Source of the DNA: Streptomyces seoulensis
GTDB lineage: Bacteria > Actinomycetota > Actinomycetes > Streptomycetales > Streptomycetaceae
Assembly (NCBI GenBank): GCA_013364255.1
Contig: CP054937.1
Span: forward strand, 26,058 to 90,057
DNA length: 64,000 nucleotides
Direction of reading: 5' to 3'
In this document: one piece after another, positions 16,258 to 24,607 of the stretch
How positions within the stretch are numbered: the stretch's first letter is position 1
Layout of the letters: every line of letters starts with the position of its first letter
Notes under the pieces: generated by a model
Told to the model about the DNA's origin: nothing
Database searches by the model: none
Seen by the model: only the letters and a program-made list of their open reading frames with translations
Position numbers and translations under genes: made by a program

Positions 16258-16805
16258 CGCGTCCGATCCGCGACCTGGACGTGCCCGCCACAGAACGCCA
16301 ACTCCGCCTCACCATCGTCGTCCACGGCCGCCCCGCACCCCAGGGCAGCAAGAAGTACGCCGGACATCGCCGCAATAGCGCCTCCGGCCGGATCAGCGCC
16401 GTCCTCGTCGAACAGTCCAAACGCGTCAAGCCCTGGCGGGACCTCGTCACCGCCGCCACCACAACCGCCATGACCACCGCCCACATACAGCAATACGGCG
16501 GCTACCCAGCAGGCGGAACCCTCCCCCTGGCCGGACCCCTCGAAGCCGAGATCGTGTTCACCGTCCTCAAGCCTGCCTCCGCCCCCAAACGACGCCGAAC
16601 CTGGCCCACCACACGGCACTCCGGCGACATCGACAAGCTGATTCGCTCAACTTTCGATGGCATCGCAGACGCCCGAGCAATCGTCGACGACTCCCGGATA
16701 GTCAGCGTCACCGCCACCAAGACCTTCCCCGGCGAGCACCCCGAAGCCCTCCCCGAGCCTGGCGCGATCATCCGTGTCTACACCCTCACCGGAGCCACCC
16801 GATGA
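16254..16805 (+). CDS. RusA-family Holliday junction resolvase
   Basis: 183 residues from GTG 16254. GRPAPQGSKK near the N terminus and HSGDIDKLIRSTFDGIADA (D125, D127, D135) followed by IVDDSRIV (D145/D146) supply the conserved acidic residues of RusA enzymes. RusA-type dimers resolve four-way junctions. In a phage setting they debranch DNA before packaging. An early-operon position beside SSB supports this. Confidence 0.85.
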   Translation: MTRPIRDLDVPATERQLRLTIVVHGRPAPQGSKKYAGHRRNSASGRISAVLVEQSKRVKPWRDLVTAATTTAMTTAHIQQYGGYPAGGTLPLAGPLEAEIVFTVLKPASAPKRRRTWPTTRHSGDIDKLIRSTFDGIADARAIVDDSRIVSVTATKTFPGEHPEALPEPGAIIRVYTLTGATR

Positions 16806-17122
16806 CCACCACCACCCGCCGCCCCACGATTCCCGCCGCGCCCGACTGGACCAGCGCCCTCTGCGCCCAAACCGACCCCGACCTGTTCTTCCCCGAAGGC
16901 CACGGCCAGCAAATCGTCCAGGCCGTCAACCAGGCCAAGAAGCTCTGCGCCGACTGCCCCCTCCGATCCGGCTGCCTCGAATGGGCCGTCACAACCGGGC
17001 AGACCATCGGCGTATGGGGCGGCCTGTCCGAGCAGGAGCTCAGGAACCTCCACCGACGGCAAATCCTAGCCAGCCGGAACACCACGAACGCGCATGAGGC
17101 GACGGCGGTGAACGCGGCATGA
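16802..17122 (+). CDS. WhiB-like Fe-S regulator
   Basis: 106 residues with C21, C49, C52 and C58 (C-x2-C-x5-C) and GVWGG at 70-74, the canonical Wbl layout. Phage Wbl proteins can interfere with host Wbl functions or sigma-factor use. Coupled on both sides by ATGA overlaps. Distinct from the longer Wbl protein at 2.1 kb. Confidence 0.92.
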   Translation: MTTTTRRPTIPAAPDWTSALCAQTDPDLFFPEGHGQQIVQAVNQAKKLCADCPLRSGCLEWAVTTGQTIGVWGGLSEQELRNLHRRQILASRNTTNAHEATAVNAA

Positions 17123-18051
17123 GCGCCCACAGCAGGATGACGCAGGCAGAGCGGGACGCACACGCGCGTTGGGCCGTCCGGCGACGCCGGTTGAAGGCGT
17201 TCGGTCAGTGGCAACCGTTCGTGGACGCTGAGCCGGTACGGGCCCACATGCGGGCTCTCCAGGCTGCGGGAATGCCTGAGAAGGCGGTGGCTCGGCGGTT
17301 GGGGCTGCCGGAGGGAACGTTCGCGAACCTGATGCGCGGAACCAACGGACTCCCGCCCGGATCGAAGGTTCGGCAGGAGACTGCCGAGTTGGTGCTGTCC
17401 TATTGGCCGACTCTCGCAGACTTCCCGGACATCTCGTCGATTGATGCCACTGGTACCCGCCGGCGTGTGCAGGCGTTGGCTACTCGGGGCTGGTCCAAGG
17501 CTCAGCAAGCCGCGGAGTTGGGCATGACCGTGCCGAACTTCAAGGGGCGTCTGCGTGGGGGCCGGGTGTCGGCACGGTTCGCTCGAGCGGTGGCTGGCCT
17601 GTATGACCGACTGTGGGACGAGCGTCCAGAGGACCACGGTGTCGACGGGTGGATCGCCGAGCGTGTCCGGTGCTGCGCTGAAGAGGACGGCTGGAATGGC
17701 CCGCTGGCGTGGGATGACGACACGATCGACGACCCGAGTGCTTTCCCGCAGACGGACGCGTTCGAGCCGGTGGCGACGAAGGGGCCCAACGTTGCGGACC
17801 GCTGGCTGATGGGCGAGGCGGTGATCCTTGACCGGGACAGCCGGCGTGAGGTCCTGCGGTACCTGTTCGAGTGGACCAACGATACCCCGGAGGACATCGC
17901 AGCCCGGCTGGACATGACGTCGGACGCTGCGTCCAGGGCGTGGGAGCGGATCAAGGAGAAGGCGGCGGCTGACGGCCGGCGTGTGTGGCGGCGCGCGTAC
18001 GTGCCGCATGAACGAACCCTGAAGCAGAACGAGATGGAGGAAGCAGCATGA
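17119..18051 (+). CDS. HTH-containing protein (310 aa)
   Basis: Three HTH-like segments: GMPEKAVARRLGLPEGTFAN (~52-71), WSKAQQAAELGMTVPNFKGR (~125-144) and DTPEDIAARLDMTSDAASRA (~255-274). The layout suggests a DNA-binding protein with repeated helix-turn-helix modules. Actinophage early regions often hold such genes. Target unknown. Confidence 0.65.
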   Translation: MSAHSRMTQAERDAHARWAVRRRRLKAFGQWQPFVDAEPVRAHMRALQAAGMPEKAVARRLGLPEGTFANLMRGTNGLPPGSKVRQETAELVLSYWPTLADFPDISSIDATGTRRRVQALATRGWSKAQQAAELGMTVPNFKGRLRGGRVSARFARAVAGLYDRLWDERPEDHGVDGWIAERVRCCAEEDGWNGPLAWDDDTIDDPSAFPQTDAFEPVATKGPNVADRWLMGEAVILDRDSRREVLRYLFEWTNDTPEDIAARLDMTSDAASRAWERIKEKAAADGRRVWRRAYVPHERTLKQNEMEEAA

Positions 18052-18539
18052 TGGCCGGTCGATCTCGTTCGGTACGCCCTCCCTCGGTTCGGTTCTGGGA
18101 GAAGGTGAACAAGGCGGGTCCGATGCCAGCTCAGGGGGTAGTGCGAGGGCCGTGCTGGCAGTGGACCGCTGGGGTTACGAAGCAGGGGTACGGCGGGTTT
18201 CATCCGACAAAGACTCAGATGGTCCTCGCGCATCGGTATTCGTGGGAGATGTTGAGGAGCCCGATCCCTGATGGCCTGGTCATAGACCACCTGTGCAGAA
18301 ACCGCCGGTGCGTAAACCCAGATCACCTTGAGGTCGTCACCATCGCAGAGAACACGCGTCGCGGATTCGGGATCAGCACGTGGAACCGGCTCAAGACCCA
18401 CTGTCCGGCAGGCCACCCGTACAGCGCCGAGAACACGTACATCAACCCCACCAGGAACATACGGATCTGTCGGGCCTGCGCTCGCGAGCGTGATCGGCAG
18501 CCGCATCGCAAGAACAGAAGGAAGAAGGTAGCAGCATGA
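18048..18539 (+). CDS. HNH endonuclease (homing-type)
   Basis: 163 residues. The HNH_3-type core runs AHRYSWEM...IVIDHLCRNRRCVNPDHLEVVT-like, followed by NTRRG. The C-terminal zinc cluster has CPAGHPYSAENT and ICRACARERDRQ. Phage enzymes of this type cut double-stranded DNA at specific sites and often drive their own spread. Inserted between the HTH gene and ssb with 4-nt overlaps on both sides. Confidence 0.88.
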   Translation: MMAGRSRSVRPPSVRFWEKVNKAGPMPAQGVVRGPCWQWTAGVTKQGYGGFHPTKTQMVLAHRYSWEMLRSPIPDGLVIDHLCRNRRCVNPDHLEVVTIAENTRRGFGISTWNRLKTHCPAGHPYSAENTYINPTRNIRICRACARERDRQPHRKNRRKKVAA

Positions 18540-19069
18540 GCGGCGAGACGATCATCACCGTCATCGGGAATCTCGTGGATGATCCAGAACTGCGTTGGAC
18601 AAACGGCGGCGCGGCGGTGGCGAAGTTCCGGGTGGCGTCGACACCGCGGACGTTCGACCGTCAGACGAACGAGTGGAAGGACGGGGAAAGTCTGTTCCTG
18701 GCCTGCTCGGTGTGGCGCCAGGCGGCAGAAAACTGTGCGGAGAGCTTGCAGAAAGGCATGCGGGTGATTGTGCAGGGCCGGCTGAAGCAGCGCTTGTACG
18801 AGGACAATCAGGGAGTCCGGCGCACGGTGTACGAGCTGGACGTCGAGGAAGTCGGGCCCAGCCTGCGTAGCGCGACGGCGAAGGTGACGAAGGCGTCGGG
18901 TGGCGTCCGTGGTGGCCAGGGCGGCGGCCAGCAGGGTCAGGGTGGTGGCAGTTGGGGTTCTGGTGGCCGGCAGCAGGGCCAGCAGGGTGGTGGTCAGGAT
19001 GACCCGTGGGGGTCGTCGGCGGCGGCTGGCGGGCAGCAGGACGGGGCTTGGGATCAGCCGCCTTTCTGA
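18536..19069 (+). CDS. ssb: Single-stranded DNA-binding protein
   Basis: 177 residues. OB-fold with TVIGNLVDDPELRWTNGGAA, RQTNEWKDGESLFLACSVWR and GMRVIVQGRLKQRLYE. Next is a Gly/Gln-rich linker and a terminal DQPPF tip that replaces the usual DDDIPF-type interaction motif. Coats ssDNA during replication and recombination. Last gene before a terminator. Confidence 0.95.
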   Translation: MSGETIITVIGNLVDDPELRWTNGGAAVAKFRVASTPRTFDRQTNEWKDGESLFLACSVWRQAAENCAESLQKGMRVIVQGRLKQRLYEDNQGVRRTVYELDVEEVGPSLRSATAKVTKASGGVRGGQGGGQQGQGGGSWGSGGRQQGQQGGGQDDPWGSSAAAGGQQDGAWDQPPF

Positions 19070-19087
19070 GTTGGCGGGTTCGGTGTG

Positions 19088-19118
19088 AGGGGTCTGGCCT
19101 TCGGGTCGGGCCCCTTTT
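19088..19118 (+). terminator. Terminator after ssb
   Basis: AGGGGT (19088-19093) and GCCCCT (19110-19115) bracket a GC-rich loop. TTTT follows. Confidence 0.65.
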
Positions 19119-19131
19119 CACGCCCGGACGC

Positions 19132-19168
19132 TCTATGCATTGCAATGCCATGCTTGACGGGATACTGT
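19132..19168 (+). promoter_or_regulatory. Shared promoter/operator, copy 2 (P19.1)
   Basis: TTGCAA (19140-19145), a 17-nt spacer and TACTGT (19163-19168), with the GCATTGCAATGC palindrome at 19137-19148. The operator core and the segment around -10 (GGGATACTGTGG) match P12.6. Drives the 19214 operon. Confidence 0.75.
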
Positions 19169-19213
19169 GGAGCCATCCTCGATCCACCCCCCCACCCACC
19201 CGCGGAGGCTCCC

Positions 19214-19702
19214 GTGATCGACAACCTCGGCTTCCACACCCACCCCGACTACACCACCGAACTCACCACCATCCAGACCGAGATCCGCTCCCTCACCAGC
19301 CGAATCAACATCGGCAACTTCCACAACTGGGAAGCCCACCACAACACCTGGAGCCACCTCCACAACCTCCACGCCCAGGAGAAGAACCTCCTCCGCGAGA
19401 CCGCCATGGAGAACCAGCGCCTCAACCGCCTGGAGACCGCCATCCGCGCCGTCGGCGACATCCACCTCGGGTTTATCGCCTACATCGTCTTCGGGCCGGC
19501 CGCACTGCCCGTCGAGGCCATGTACGAGGTGCGGCTCCTCGACGACAACGGGTACACCGTGCCGGACACCGTGCGAACCAACCTGCCCGCCAGCCGTATC
19601 GAAAGCGCCAAGCAGCACCTGCTGACGGTGGACGCCCCGAAGCACGCGAGGTTGTGGGGCGCACACGTCTCCGACTACCGCGTCCAGGTCACCCCGTTCT
19701 GA
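19214..19702 (+). CDS. Hypothetical early protein (162 aa)
   Basis: GTG 19214 follows GGAGG at 19204-19208 and is the first gene after P19.1. The N-terminal half is a long helix with coiled-coil potential (TTIQTEIRSLTSRINIG... EKNLLRETAMENQRLNRLET). The C-terminal half is alpha/beta. Unrecognised. Confidence 0.6.
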   Translation: MIDNLGFHTHPDYTTELTTIQTEIRSLTSRINIGNFHNWEAHHNTWSHLHNLHAQEKNLLRETAMENQRLNRLETAIRAVGDIHLGFIAYIVFGPAALPVEAMYEVRLLDDNGYTVPDTVRTNLPASRIESAKQHLLTVDAPKHARLWGAHVSDYRVQVTPF

Positions 19703-19818
19703 CGCCCACCTGTGACTGCGGCGCCACCCGCGAAGAGGCCAAGGCCGGCATCCACGGCCCCGACTGCGCCAGCCACGACAGCCCCACCGACAACCCCTCC
19801 GACCACTACCGACTCTGA
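19699..19818 (+). CDS. Small Cys/His protein with probable CTG start
   Basis: A 39-codon frame reading TPTCDCGATREEAKAGIHGP followed by DCASH looks coding and zinc-binding. It has no ATG/GTG/TTG close to its start. CTG 19699 overlaps the preceding TGA (CTGA), mimicking the ATGA couplings elsewhere. GTG 19654 is the alternative start. Confidence is limited by size. Confidence 0.4.
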   Translation: MTPTCDCGATREEAKAGIHGPDCASHDSPTDNPSDHYRL

Positions 19819-19834
19819 TCACGCCCGCCGCAGC

Positions 19835-19875
19835 ACTGCCGCCCCACCCGCAGCGATGCCCAGTGGGGCGGCAGT
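19835..19875 (+). terminator. 13-bp perfect hairpin
   Basis: ACTGCCGCCCCAC (19835-19847) pairs with GTGGGGCGGCAGT (19863-19875). No U tract. The 19819-20023 interval holds nothing else I can support. Confidence 0.5.
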
Positions 19876-20023
19876 ACAACTCGCCAGTGTCTGTGCTGGT
19901 TTCGGCCCCTTCAGTCCCCCCCTGGCCCACCACCCCCACCGGCCGCCCCATCGCCATCCCCAGCCACGACGCCCGACTCCACGCCTGGGCCACCACCCAG
20001 ACCCCGCAGACCGGAGACACCAC

Positions 20024-20848
20024 ATGAAATCGCCCGCCCCATACTTCGGGTCGAAGCAGCGCATCGCGCCGTGGATCGTCTCCCTGCTCCCCGCCCACGA
20101 GCACTACGTCGAACCGTTCGCCGGCGGCCTGTCCGTCCTGCTGGCCAAGCGGCCGTCCCGGATGGAGACCGTCAACGACCTCGACGGGCAGCTGATGACG
20201 TTCTGGCGGATGCTGCGCGAACGGCCCGCCGACCTGATCCGGGCATGTGCACTCACCCCGCACTCCCGAGCCGAGCACGCAGCCGCGTTTGAGCCCACCG
20301 CCGACGAGTTGGAGACGGCCCGCCGCGTCTGGGTCCGCCTGTCACAAGGCCGGTCCGCGACGCTGCGCACCACCGGCTGGCGGCACTACATCAACCCGGC
20401 CGGCAGCCACCTCGGGATGCCCGGCTACCTGGACGCCTACGTCGACCGCATGTCCGCGGTCGCCGAGCGGCTGCACGCCGTGTCGCTGGAGTGCCTGCCT
20501 GCCATCGATCTGATCACCAAGTATGGCAGGCAGCCCGGCGTCCTGCTCTACGTGGACCCGCCGTACCTCGGCAGCACCCGCGGCGCCAACTACCGGCACG
20601 AAATGACCGGCGAAGACGCCCACCGTGAACTTGCGGCCGCCCTCGCCGACTGCAGGGCCGCAGTCGTCCTGTCCGGCTACAACTCGCCGCTCTACGCCGA
20701 GCTGTTCGACGGCTGGCACAGGTACGAGCAGTCGACGATGACCGGCAACGCGATCAGCGACAAGGGCCGCACCGAAGTGCTGTGGTCCAACGTCCGGCTT
20801 GGCGACCAGCTCGACCTGTTCGCCGACGAGTCCACCCCCACCCCGTGA
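20024..20848 (+). CDS. Dam-type (D12 class) DNA adenine methyltransferase
   Basis: 274 residues from ATG 20024. PYFGSKQRIAPWI at the N terminus, the SAM-binding YVEPFAGGLSVLLAK (PFAGG 31-35) and the catalytic DPPY at 178-181 define class alpha N6-adenine methyltransferases. A solitary phage methylase of this kind can protect the element's DNA from host restriction. No partner endonuclease is adjacent. Ends at a strong terminator. Confidence 0.92.
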   Translation: MKSPAPYFGSKQRIAPWIVSLLPAHEHYVEPFAGGLSVLLAKRPSRMETVNDLDGQLMTFWRMLRERPADLIRACALTPHSRAEHAAAFEPTADELETARRVWVRLSQGRSATLRTTGWRHYINPAGSHLGMPGYLDAYVDRMSAVAERLHAVSLECLPAIDLITKYGRQPGVLLYVDPPYLGSTRGANYRHEMTGEDAHRELAAALADCRAAVVLSGYNSPLYAELFDGWHRYEQSTMTGNAISDKGRTEVLWSNVRLGDQLDLFADESTPTP

Positions 20849-20855
20849 ACGCGGC

Positions 20856-20886
20856 GACCCGGGCGTGTTCGTAACACGCCCGGGTC
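20856..20886 (+). terminator. Terminator after dam-type gene
   Basis: GACCCGGGCGTGTT (20856-20869) and AACACGCCCGGGTC (20873-20886) form a perfect 14-bp stem with a 3-nt loop. Confidence 0.75.
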
Positions 20887-20920
20887 TGGCCCCGACCCTA
20901 CCGACAGCCTGGAGGACACC

Positions 20921-21316
20921 GTGAGCAGCCCCACCCGAATCCAACGCCGCCGAACGAAAGGCTGGCGGGCGCCTGAGGGTGCCGTGTACGTCGGCCGCGG
21001 CACCCGCTGGGGCAACCCGTGGGCCGTTGTCCGCACGAATACCGGCACCGGTTGGGCCGTCCAGTGGGCCGGACACCGAGACCAGCACAAGCCGCTCGGC
21101 ATCAACGACTTCATCCCGGCCAACGACCAACGCGACGCGCACGCGCTTGCGGTCGAGCTGCACGAGATGTGGGCCTGCGCCCACCCGCAACTCCTTGAGC
21201 GGGCGCAGCGGGAACTCGCGGGCCGGACCGTCATGTGCTGGTGCGCCGAGACCTTGCCGTGCCACGGGGACACCTGGCTGCTGCTCGCCAACAAGCCGTC
21301 TGGGAGCTCCGCGTGA
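20921..21316 (+). CDS. DUF4326 protein, copy 1
   Basis: 131 residues from GTG 20921 with GGAGG upstream. RIQRRRTKGWRAPEGAVYVG and RGTRWGNPW at the N terminus and LAGRTVMCWCAETLPCHGD at the C terminus mark DUF4326, a phage-associated family of unknown function. A paralogue lies on the other strand at 34056-34466. Confidence 0.82.
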   Translation: MSSPTRIQRRRTKGWRAPEGAVYVGRGTRWGNPWAVVRTNTGTGWAVQWAGHRDQHKPLGINDFIPANDQRDAHALAVELHEMWACAHPQLLERAQRELAGRTVMCWCAETLPCHGDTWLLLANKPSGSSA

Positions 21317-21485
21317 GGGGTGACCGGTGTGTGGCGGGGTCGCGTGCCTGCCTGCTGGATGGGGCGCGGCGGGGCCTGTGTGGCCGTGTGGCGGCTTGGG
21401 GGGCGTTCCGGGTCCCAAGGGTGGTCGAACGTCTTCCTGGGCCGTCTGAGCCACCTTGTGGCCGTTCCGTCCCGGAGTCCGTTTC
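21317..21485. other. Short interval with no supported feature
   Basis: About 170 nt between the DUF4326 gene and the small coupled gene. The frame of the 21689 gene is open through here but has no ribosome site or conserved look. I see no hairpin. Confidence 0.4.
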
Positions 21486-21689
21486 GTGACCGCCCGTTGC
21501 GTCGGCTTTGGTCGTCGTCTCCGCCGCCCGTCCCCGACCGGTTACGGCCCCGTCTGCTGGCGGCGGCGTCGCGGCCCCGTCCCGCGAACCGCCAGCCCAC
21601 CATCCGCATCCACCGCGCCCGTGCCTGTGATTCCGGGCCAGACCGAGATCGAACTCCGTCCCCTGCAACCAACCCTCTGGAGCATCTGA
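21486..21689 (+). CDS. Small DUF6011-like protein with degenerate zinc ribbon
   Basis: 67 residues from GTG 21486. TARCVGFGRRLRRPSPTGYG followed by PVCWRR matches the small zinc-ribbon proteins (C-x2-C-G-R...G-Y-G-P-V-C) common in Streptomyces elements, except that the second cysteine is Phe. The C-terminal GQTEIELRPLQPTLW also fits. Stop overlaps the next ATG (TGATG). Confidence 0.55.
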   Translation: MTARCVGFGRRLRRPSPTGYGPVCWRRRRGPVPRTASPPSASTAPVPVIPGQTEIELRPLQPTLWSI

Positions 21690-22567
21690 TGACCGACCAG
21701 ACCACCGAGACCGCCCGCGCCCTGCTGTACCGGCACGGGCTGCCCGAGGACGTCATCGACGGCGCGCTCGCCCTGCACGCGCAGGAGCTGGCCGCCGTGC
21801 AGCGCCGGGAAGCCGCCGTGTGGGGCGTCGACACGGCTGCCGGGAAGCACATCCTGGCCGCTGCTGACTTGATCGACCCGACGAAGGGTCCTGCCCCTGC
21901 CGTGCAGCAGCCGCCCGTGGACCGGGCCGCGCTCCGCCAGCGGTACGCCGCTGCCATGGCGCAGCGTGACGGCCATCCGTCGTGGCCGACCGAGTTCGAG
22001 GATGACGAGAGGGACTATCTGCGCCGGGCGGATGCCGCGATGGCGGTGGCGGATGCCGAACTCGCCGCCGCCGTGCTGCCCGAGCCCGCCGACCGGGCCG
22101 CCGCCCTCCGCGAAGCCGCCGACGAGGCCGAGGCCGAGGCCGAGAACGCTCAGTGCAACGCGGTCGGCCCGTGCCAGCAGTGCAGCGCCCGCACGACCGT
22201 CGCTATCCGCCTGCGCCGCCTGGCCGACGAGGCGCAGCAGAGCGAGCGGGTCGCCTACCGGCCGCAGCGTGGCGACGAGTTCGAGCGGTGGCTGAAGGCG
22301 CAGCGGGACTCCTGCTTCGGTCATGCGTCGTCGTGGGCAGCCGTCGACGGTCTCTTGGACCGGTACCGGCTGCACGCCGACACCGGCACCCCGCTCGGCG
22401 AGCACGTCTGCGAGGGCCAGGTCGTCGGCGACTGCGAATGCCTGGAGCAGCCCGCCAAGCCGACGCGCACGTGCGCGGACTCCGGCGCCTGCTTCGCCCC
22501 GGCGGGGCACTACGCCGACTGCCCCGCCGCCGGGGCGCAGCAGCCCGAGATCGAGGCGGGAGCCTGA
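21689..22567 (+). CDS. Hypothetical protein with Cys-rich C-terminal region
   Basis: 292 residues. ATG 21689 is chosen by the TGATG overlap. Helical N-terminal half with coiled-coil potential (REAADEAEAEAENAQC), then AVGPCQQCSARTTVAI. The C-terminal part has many cysteines (HVCEGQVVGDCECLEQ, CADSGACFAPAGHYADCP) suggesting metal binding. Family not assigned. Confidence 0.55.
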   Translation: MTDQTTETARALLYRHGLPEDVIDGALALHAQELAAVQRREAAVWGVDTAAGKHILAAADLIDPTKGPAPAVQQPPVDRAALRQRYAAAMAQRDGHPSWPTEFEDDERDYLRRADAAMAVADAELAAAVLPEPADRAAALREAADEAEAEAENAQCNAVGPCQQCSARTTVAIRLRRLADEAQQSERVAYRPQRGDEFERWLKAQRDSCFGHASSWAAVDGLLDRYRLHADTGTPLGEHVCEGQVVGDCECLEQPAKPTRTCADSGACFAPAGHYADCPAAGAQQPEIEAGA

Positions 22568-22568
22568 C

Positions 22569-23009
22569 ATGGCCGTCTACGTAGACGAAGTCCTCGACTG
22601 GACGCTCATCGCCCACGCCCGAGGCCTGCGGCACACGCACTGGTGCCACCTGACCGCCGACACTGAACAGGAACTCCACGCGTTCGCTGCCCGGCTGGGC
22701 TTGCGCCGCTCCTGGTACCAGCGGAAGGGCCCGAACGACGTCGGCTGGCATTACGACATCGTTCCGTCCAAGCGGGCTCAGGCGGTGCGCCTCGGCGCGC
22801 GCGAGGTCGATCACGGGTTCATCGCCCGGCTGATGGATCACCGTCGCCGTGAGCGTGACCGGGTGTCGGGCGGGTTCGTGTGCGGCAACGACCCGAACGC
22901 GCAGATGACGGACGGCGACCGAGAGGCAATCGAGGACTTCCGCACCTTCCTCGCCCAGGGCAAGCGCCCGCCCGCCGCCGGGGCGCGGCAGGACGGGGTG
23001 CAGCGATGA
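22569..23009 (+). CDS. DUF4031 protein
   Basis: 146 residues. It opens MAVYVDEVLDWTL and continues HTHWCHLTADTEQELHAFAA and RLGLRRSWYQRKG, the conserved core of DUF4031, a small alpha/beta family widespread in actinophages and of unknown function. About 55 extra residues follow the core. ATGA overlap with the next gene. Confidence 0.82.
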   Translation: MAVYVDEVLDWTLIAHARGLRHTHWCHLTADTEQELHAFAARLGLRRSWYQRKGPNDVGWHYDIVPSKRAQAVRLGAREVDHGFIARLMDHRRRERDRVSGGFVCGNDPNAQMTDGDREAIEDFRTFLAQGKRPPAAGARQDGVQR

Positions 23010-23308
23010 GCACCGCCGAGGAACACCTCGCCCGCCGCCTGGCCCACGACCACGGCCACCTCATGGGCGACGACGACTGGGAACGCACGCCCGCCGATCT
23101 CCGGAGGGATTATCGAGACCTTGCCCGCGCCACCCTCGCTGTCGTGGGAGGGCCGACGGAGGCGCAGCAGGAGGCTGCCGCTCTCGCGAGTGAGGTGCGT
23201 GAGCTGCAACGGCAGCGGGACCGCTATCGGGACGCGTGGCGCAGTGCGTGCTATCGAGCCACCAAGGCGCGGCAGGACGGGGCGCAGCAGCAGGGTGGTG
23301 GCGAGTGA
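23006..23308 (+). CDS. Hypothetical helical protein (100 aa)
   Basis: Coupled on both sides by ATGA/GTGA overlaps. C-terminal half is a likely coiled coil (ASEVRELQRQRDRYRDAWRS). No family recognised. Confidence 0.55.
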   Translation: MSTAEEHLARRLAHDHGHLMGDDDWERTPADLRRDYRDLARATLAVVGGPTEAQQEAAALASEVRELQRQRDRYRDAWRSACYRATKARQDGAQQQGGGE

Positions 23309-23646
23309 CCGCCCCGGTCCAGGTGGGCCCGCCGCCGTCTGATGGCGGGCCCGACCCGTCTCCCGCACTCCACCTCTACCCCCAGCACCTCCAACTCCTC
23401 CGCATGTCCGCGAACGGCTACTCCAGCCGGGAGATAGCCGAGCAGCTCGTCATGAGCCCGCACACGGTGAACGACTACTGGCGGGAGATCTACCGCCGGC
23501 TCGGTGCGAAGAACCGGGAGAACGCGGTCGCGATGGCTCTTGTGCGGGGCTTGATCCGACCGGACGAGGTGACGTTGCGGGCGCCGCGGTGGCAGTACGA
23601 GTCGAATCGGACGGGCCTGACCGCCCGAAGAAACCGGACATCTTAG
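23305..23646 (+). CDS. LuxR/GerE-type single-domain regulator
   Basis: 113 residues from GTG 23305. HLQLLRMSANGYSSREIAEQ then LVMSPHTVNDYWREIYRRLG and AKNRENAVAMALVRGLI is a complete LuxR-type HTH with no receiver domain. Probably a DNA-binding transcription factor of the element. Target unknown. Confidence 0.8.
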   Translation: MTAPVQVGPPPSDGGPDPSPALHLYPQHLQLLRMSANGYSSREIAEQLVMSPHTVNDYWREIYRRLGAKNRENAVAMALVRGLIRPDEVTLRAPRWQYESNRTGLTARRNRTS

Positions 23647-23696
23647 ACACCGTCACCGGCGGGCAACACCGATCACCACCCCCAGAAAGGCACCCC

Positions 23697-23924
23697 ATGC
23701 TGCGCAGATACCTCCCCGCCATCATCTCCAGCCTCCTCTTCATCGCCCTCGGCATAATCCTCGGCCTCACCTGGTGGGGTGCGACTGGCCGGACGGACAT
23801 GCCGTGGTGGCTGGCCGTCCTCCTGGTCGCCGCGGCCGCGCTGATATCCGACCTGGCCGAGCAGACACTCCGCCACCACCGCTGCCGGACGGGCGAGGCT
23901 CGGCATCGCAGGACGGCTCTCTGA
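23697..23924 (+). CDS. Small two-span membrane protein
   Basis: 75 residues from ATG 23697 with AAAGG upstream. Hydrophobic spans at ~5-25 (YLPAIISSLLFIALGIILGL) and ~37-55 (WWLAVLLVAAAALIS), then a basic tail. Possibly inner-membrane. Its 3' end abuts an out-of-frame coding-like fragment. Confidence 0.55.
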   Translation: MLRRYLPAIISSLLFIALGIILGLTWWGATGRTDMPWWLAVLLVAAAALISDLAEQTLRHHRCRTGEARHRRTAL

Positions 23925-24036
23925 TGGCCGCCGCTACCCCACGCCCGAAGCGCTCCTCGACGCCTACAACCGCCACATGCAGGCCATGCACTCCGAAGAC
24001 CGCGACACGAACACACGACGAGAGGACACCCGATGA
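23911..24036 (+). pseudogene. Coding-like fragment without a start
   Basis: Frame +1 relative to the preceding gene reads GRLSDGRRYPTPEALLDAYN followed by RHMQAMHSEDRD and ends at TGA 24034-24036 in an ATGA overlap with the next gene. The composition is convincingly protein-like but no start codon exists. Either a frameshift has joined or split it from the membrane-protein gene, or it is a decayed gene. Confidence 0.3.
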
Positions 24037-24485
24037 CCAGCCGAGCAGCCCAGTTCGCCGCCGCCTACGCCGCACTCACCGCCGCGCACGAAGTCGCCGA
24101 CCACTGGGTCCAGATCGACGACCAAGCTGTCAACAAGGGCCGCCCCGACCGTGACGGCGTGATCGCCTGTGCTGAACACGTCCTCGCCTACACCGCCACC
24201 CAGGCTCTCGCCCTGGCTGCCGTCAACCGGGTTACCGGGGCGCGCCTGTCGTGGAAGCGGGCCGCTCTCGGTCTCGCTGTGTCCGCAGTCACGCACTACA
24301 TCGCGGACCGGCAGGGCGGGCACTGGCGCGACGACCACCCGCGCGGCATTGTCCGCCTCGCCGCCAAGACCGGGCACGCCGGTTGGCTCCAGCGGGACCC
24401 GAACGCCGGCTATCTGATGGATCAGTCATGGCACAAGGGCTGGATCGCGGTCGCTGCGACTGTGGCGGCTGGGGGTGACCGATGA
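24033..24485 (+). CDS. DUF3307-like hydrophobic protein
   Basis: 150 residues. AAYAALTAAHEVADHWVQID, then HVLAYTATQALALAAV and LAVSAVTHYIADRQ give the His/Asp-containing membrane-helix pattern of DUF3307-like Streptomyces proteins. Function unknown. ATGA coupling to the fragment upstream. Confidence 0.6.
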   Translation: MTSRAAQFAAAYAALTAAHEVADHWVQIDDQAVNKGRPDRDGVIACAEHVLAYTATQALALAAVNRVTGARLSWKRAALGLAVSAVTHYIADRQGGHWRDDHPRGIVRLAAKTGHAGWLQRDPNAGYLMDQSWHKGWIAVAATVAAGGDR

Positions 24486-24607
24486 GTGCTGCTGGATCGT
24501 CGGCGGAACGCTGGGCTGCGCAGCTCCGTCAGGACGCCCGTCGGGGCCTGTCCTGATCCGGCACACGGAAGCCCGTCACCTCGGGTTGACCTGGGTGGCG
24601 GGCTCCC

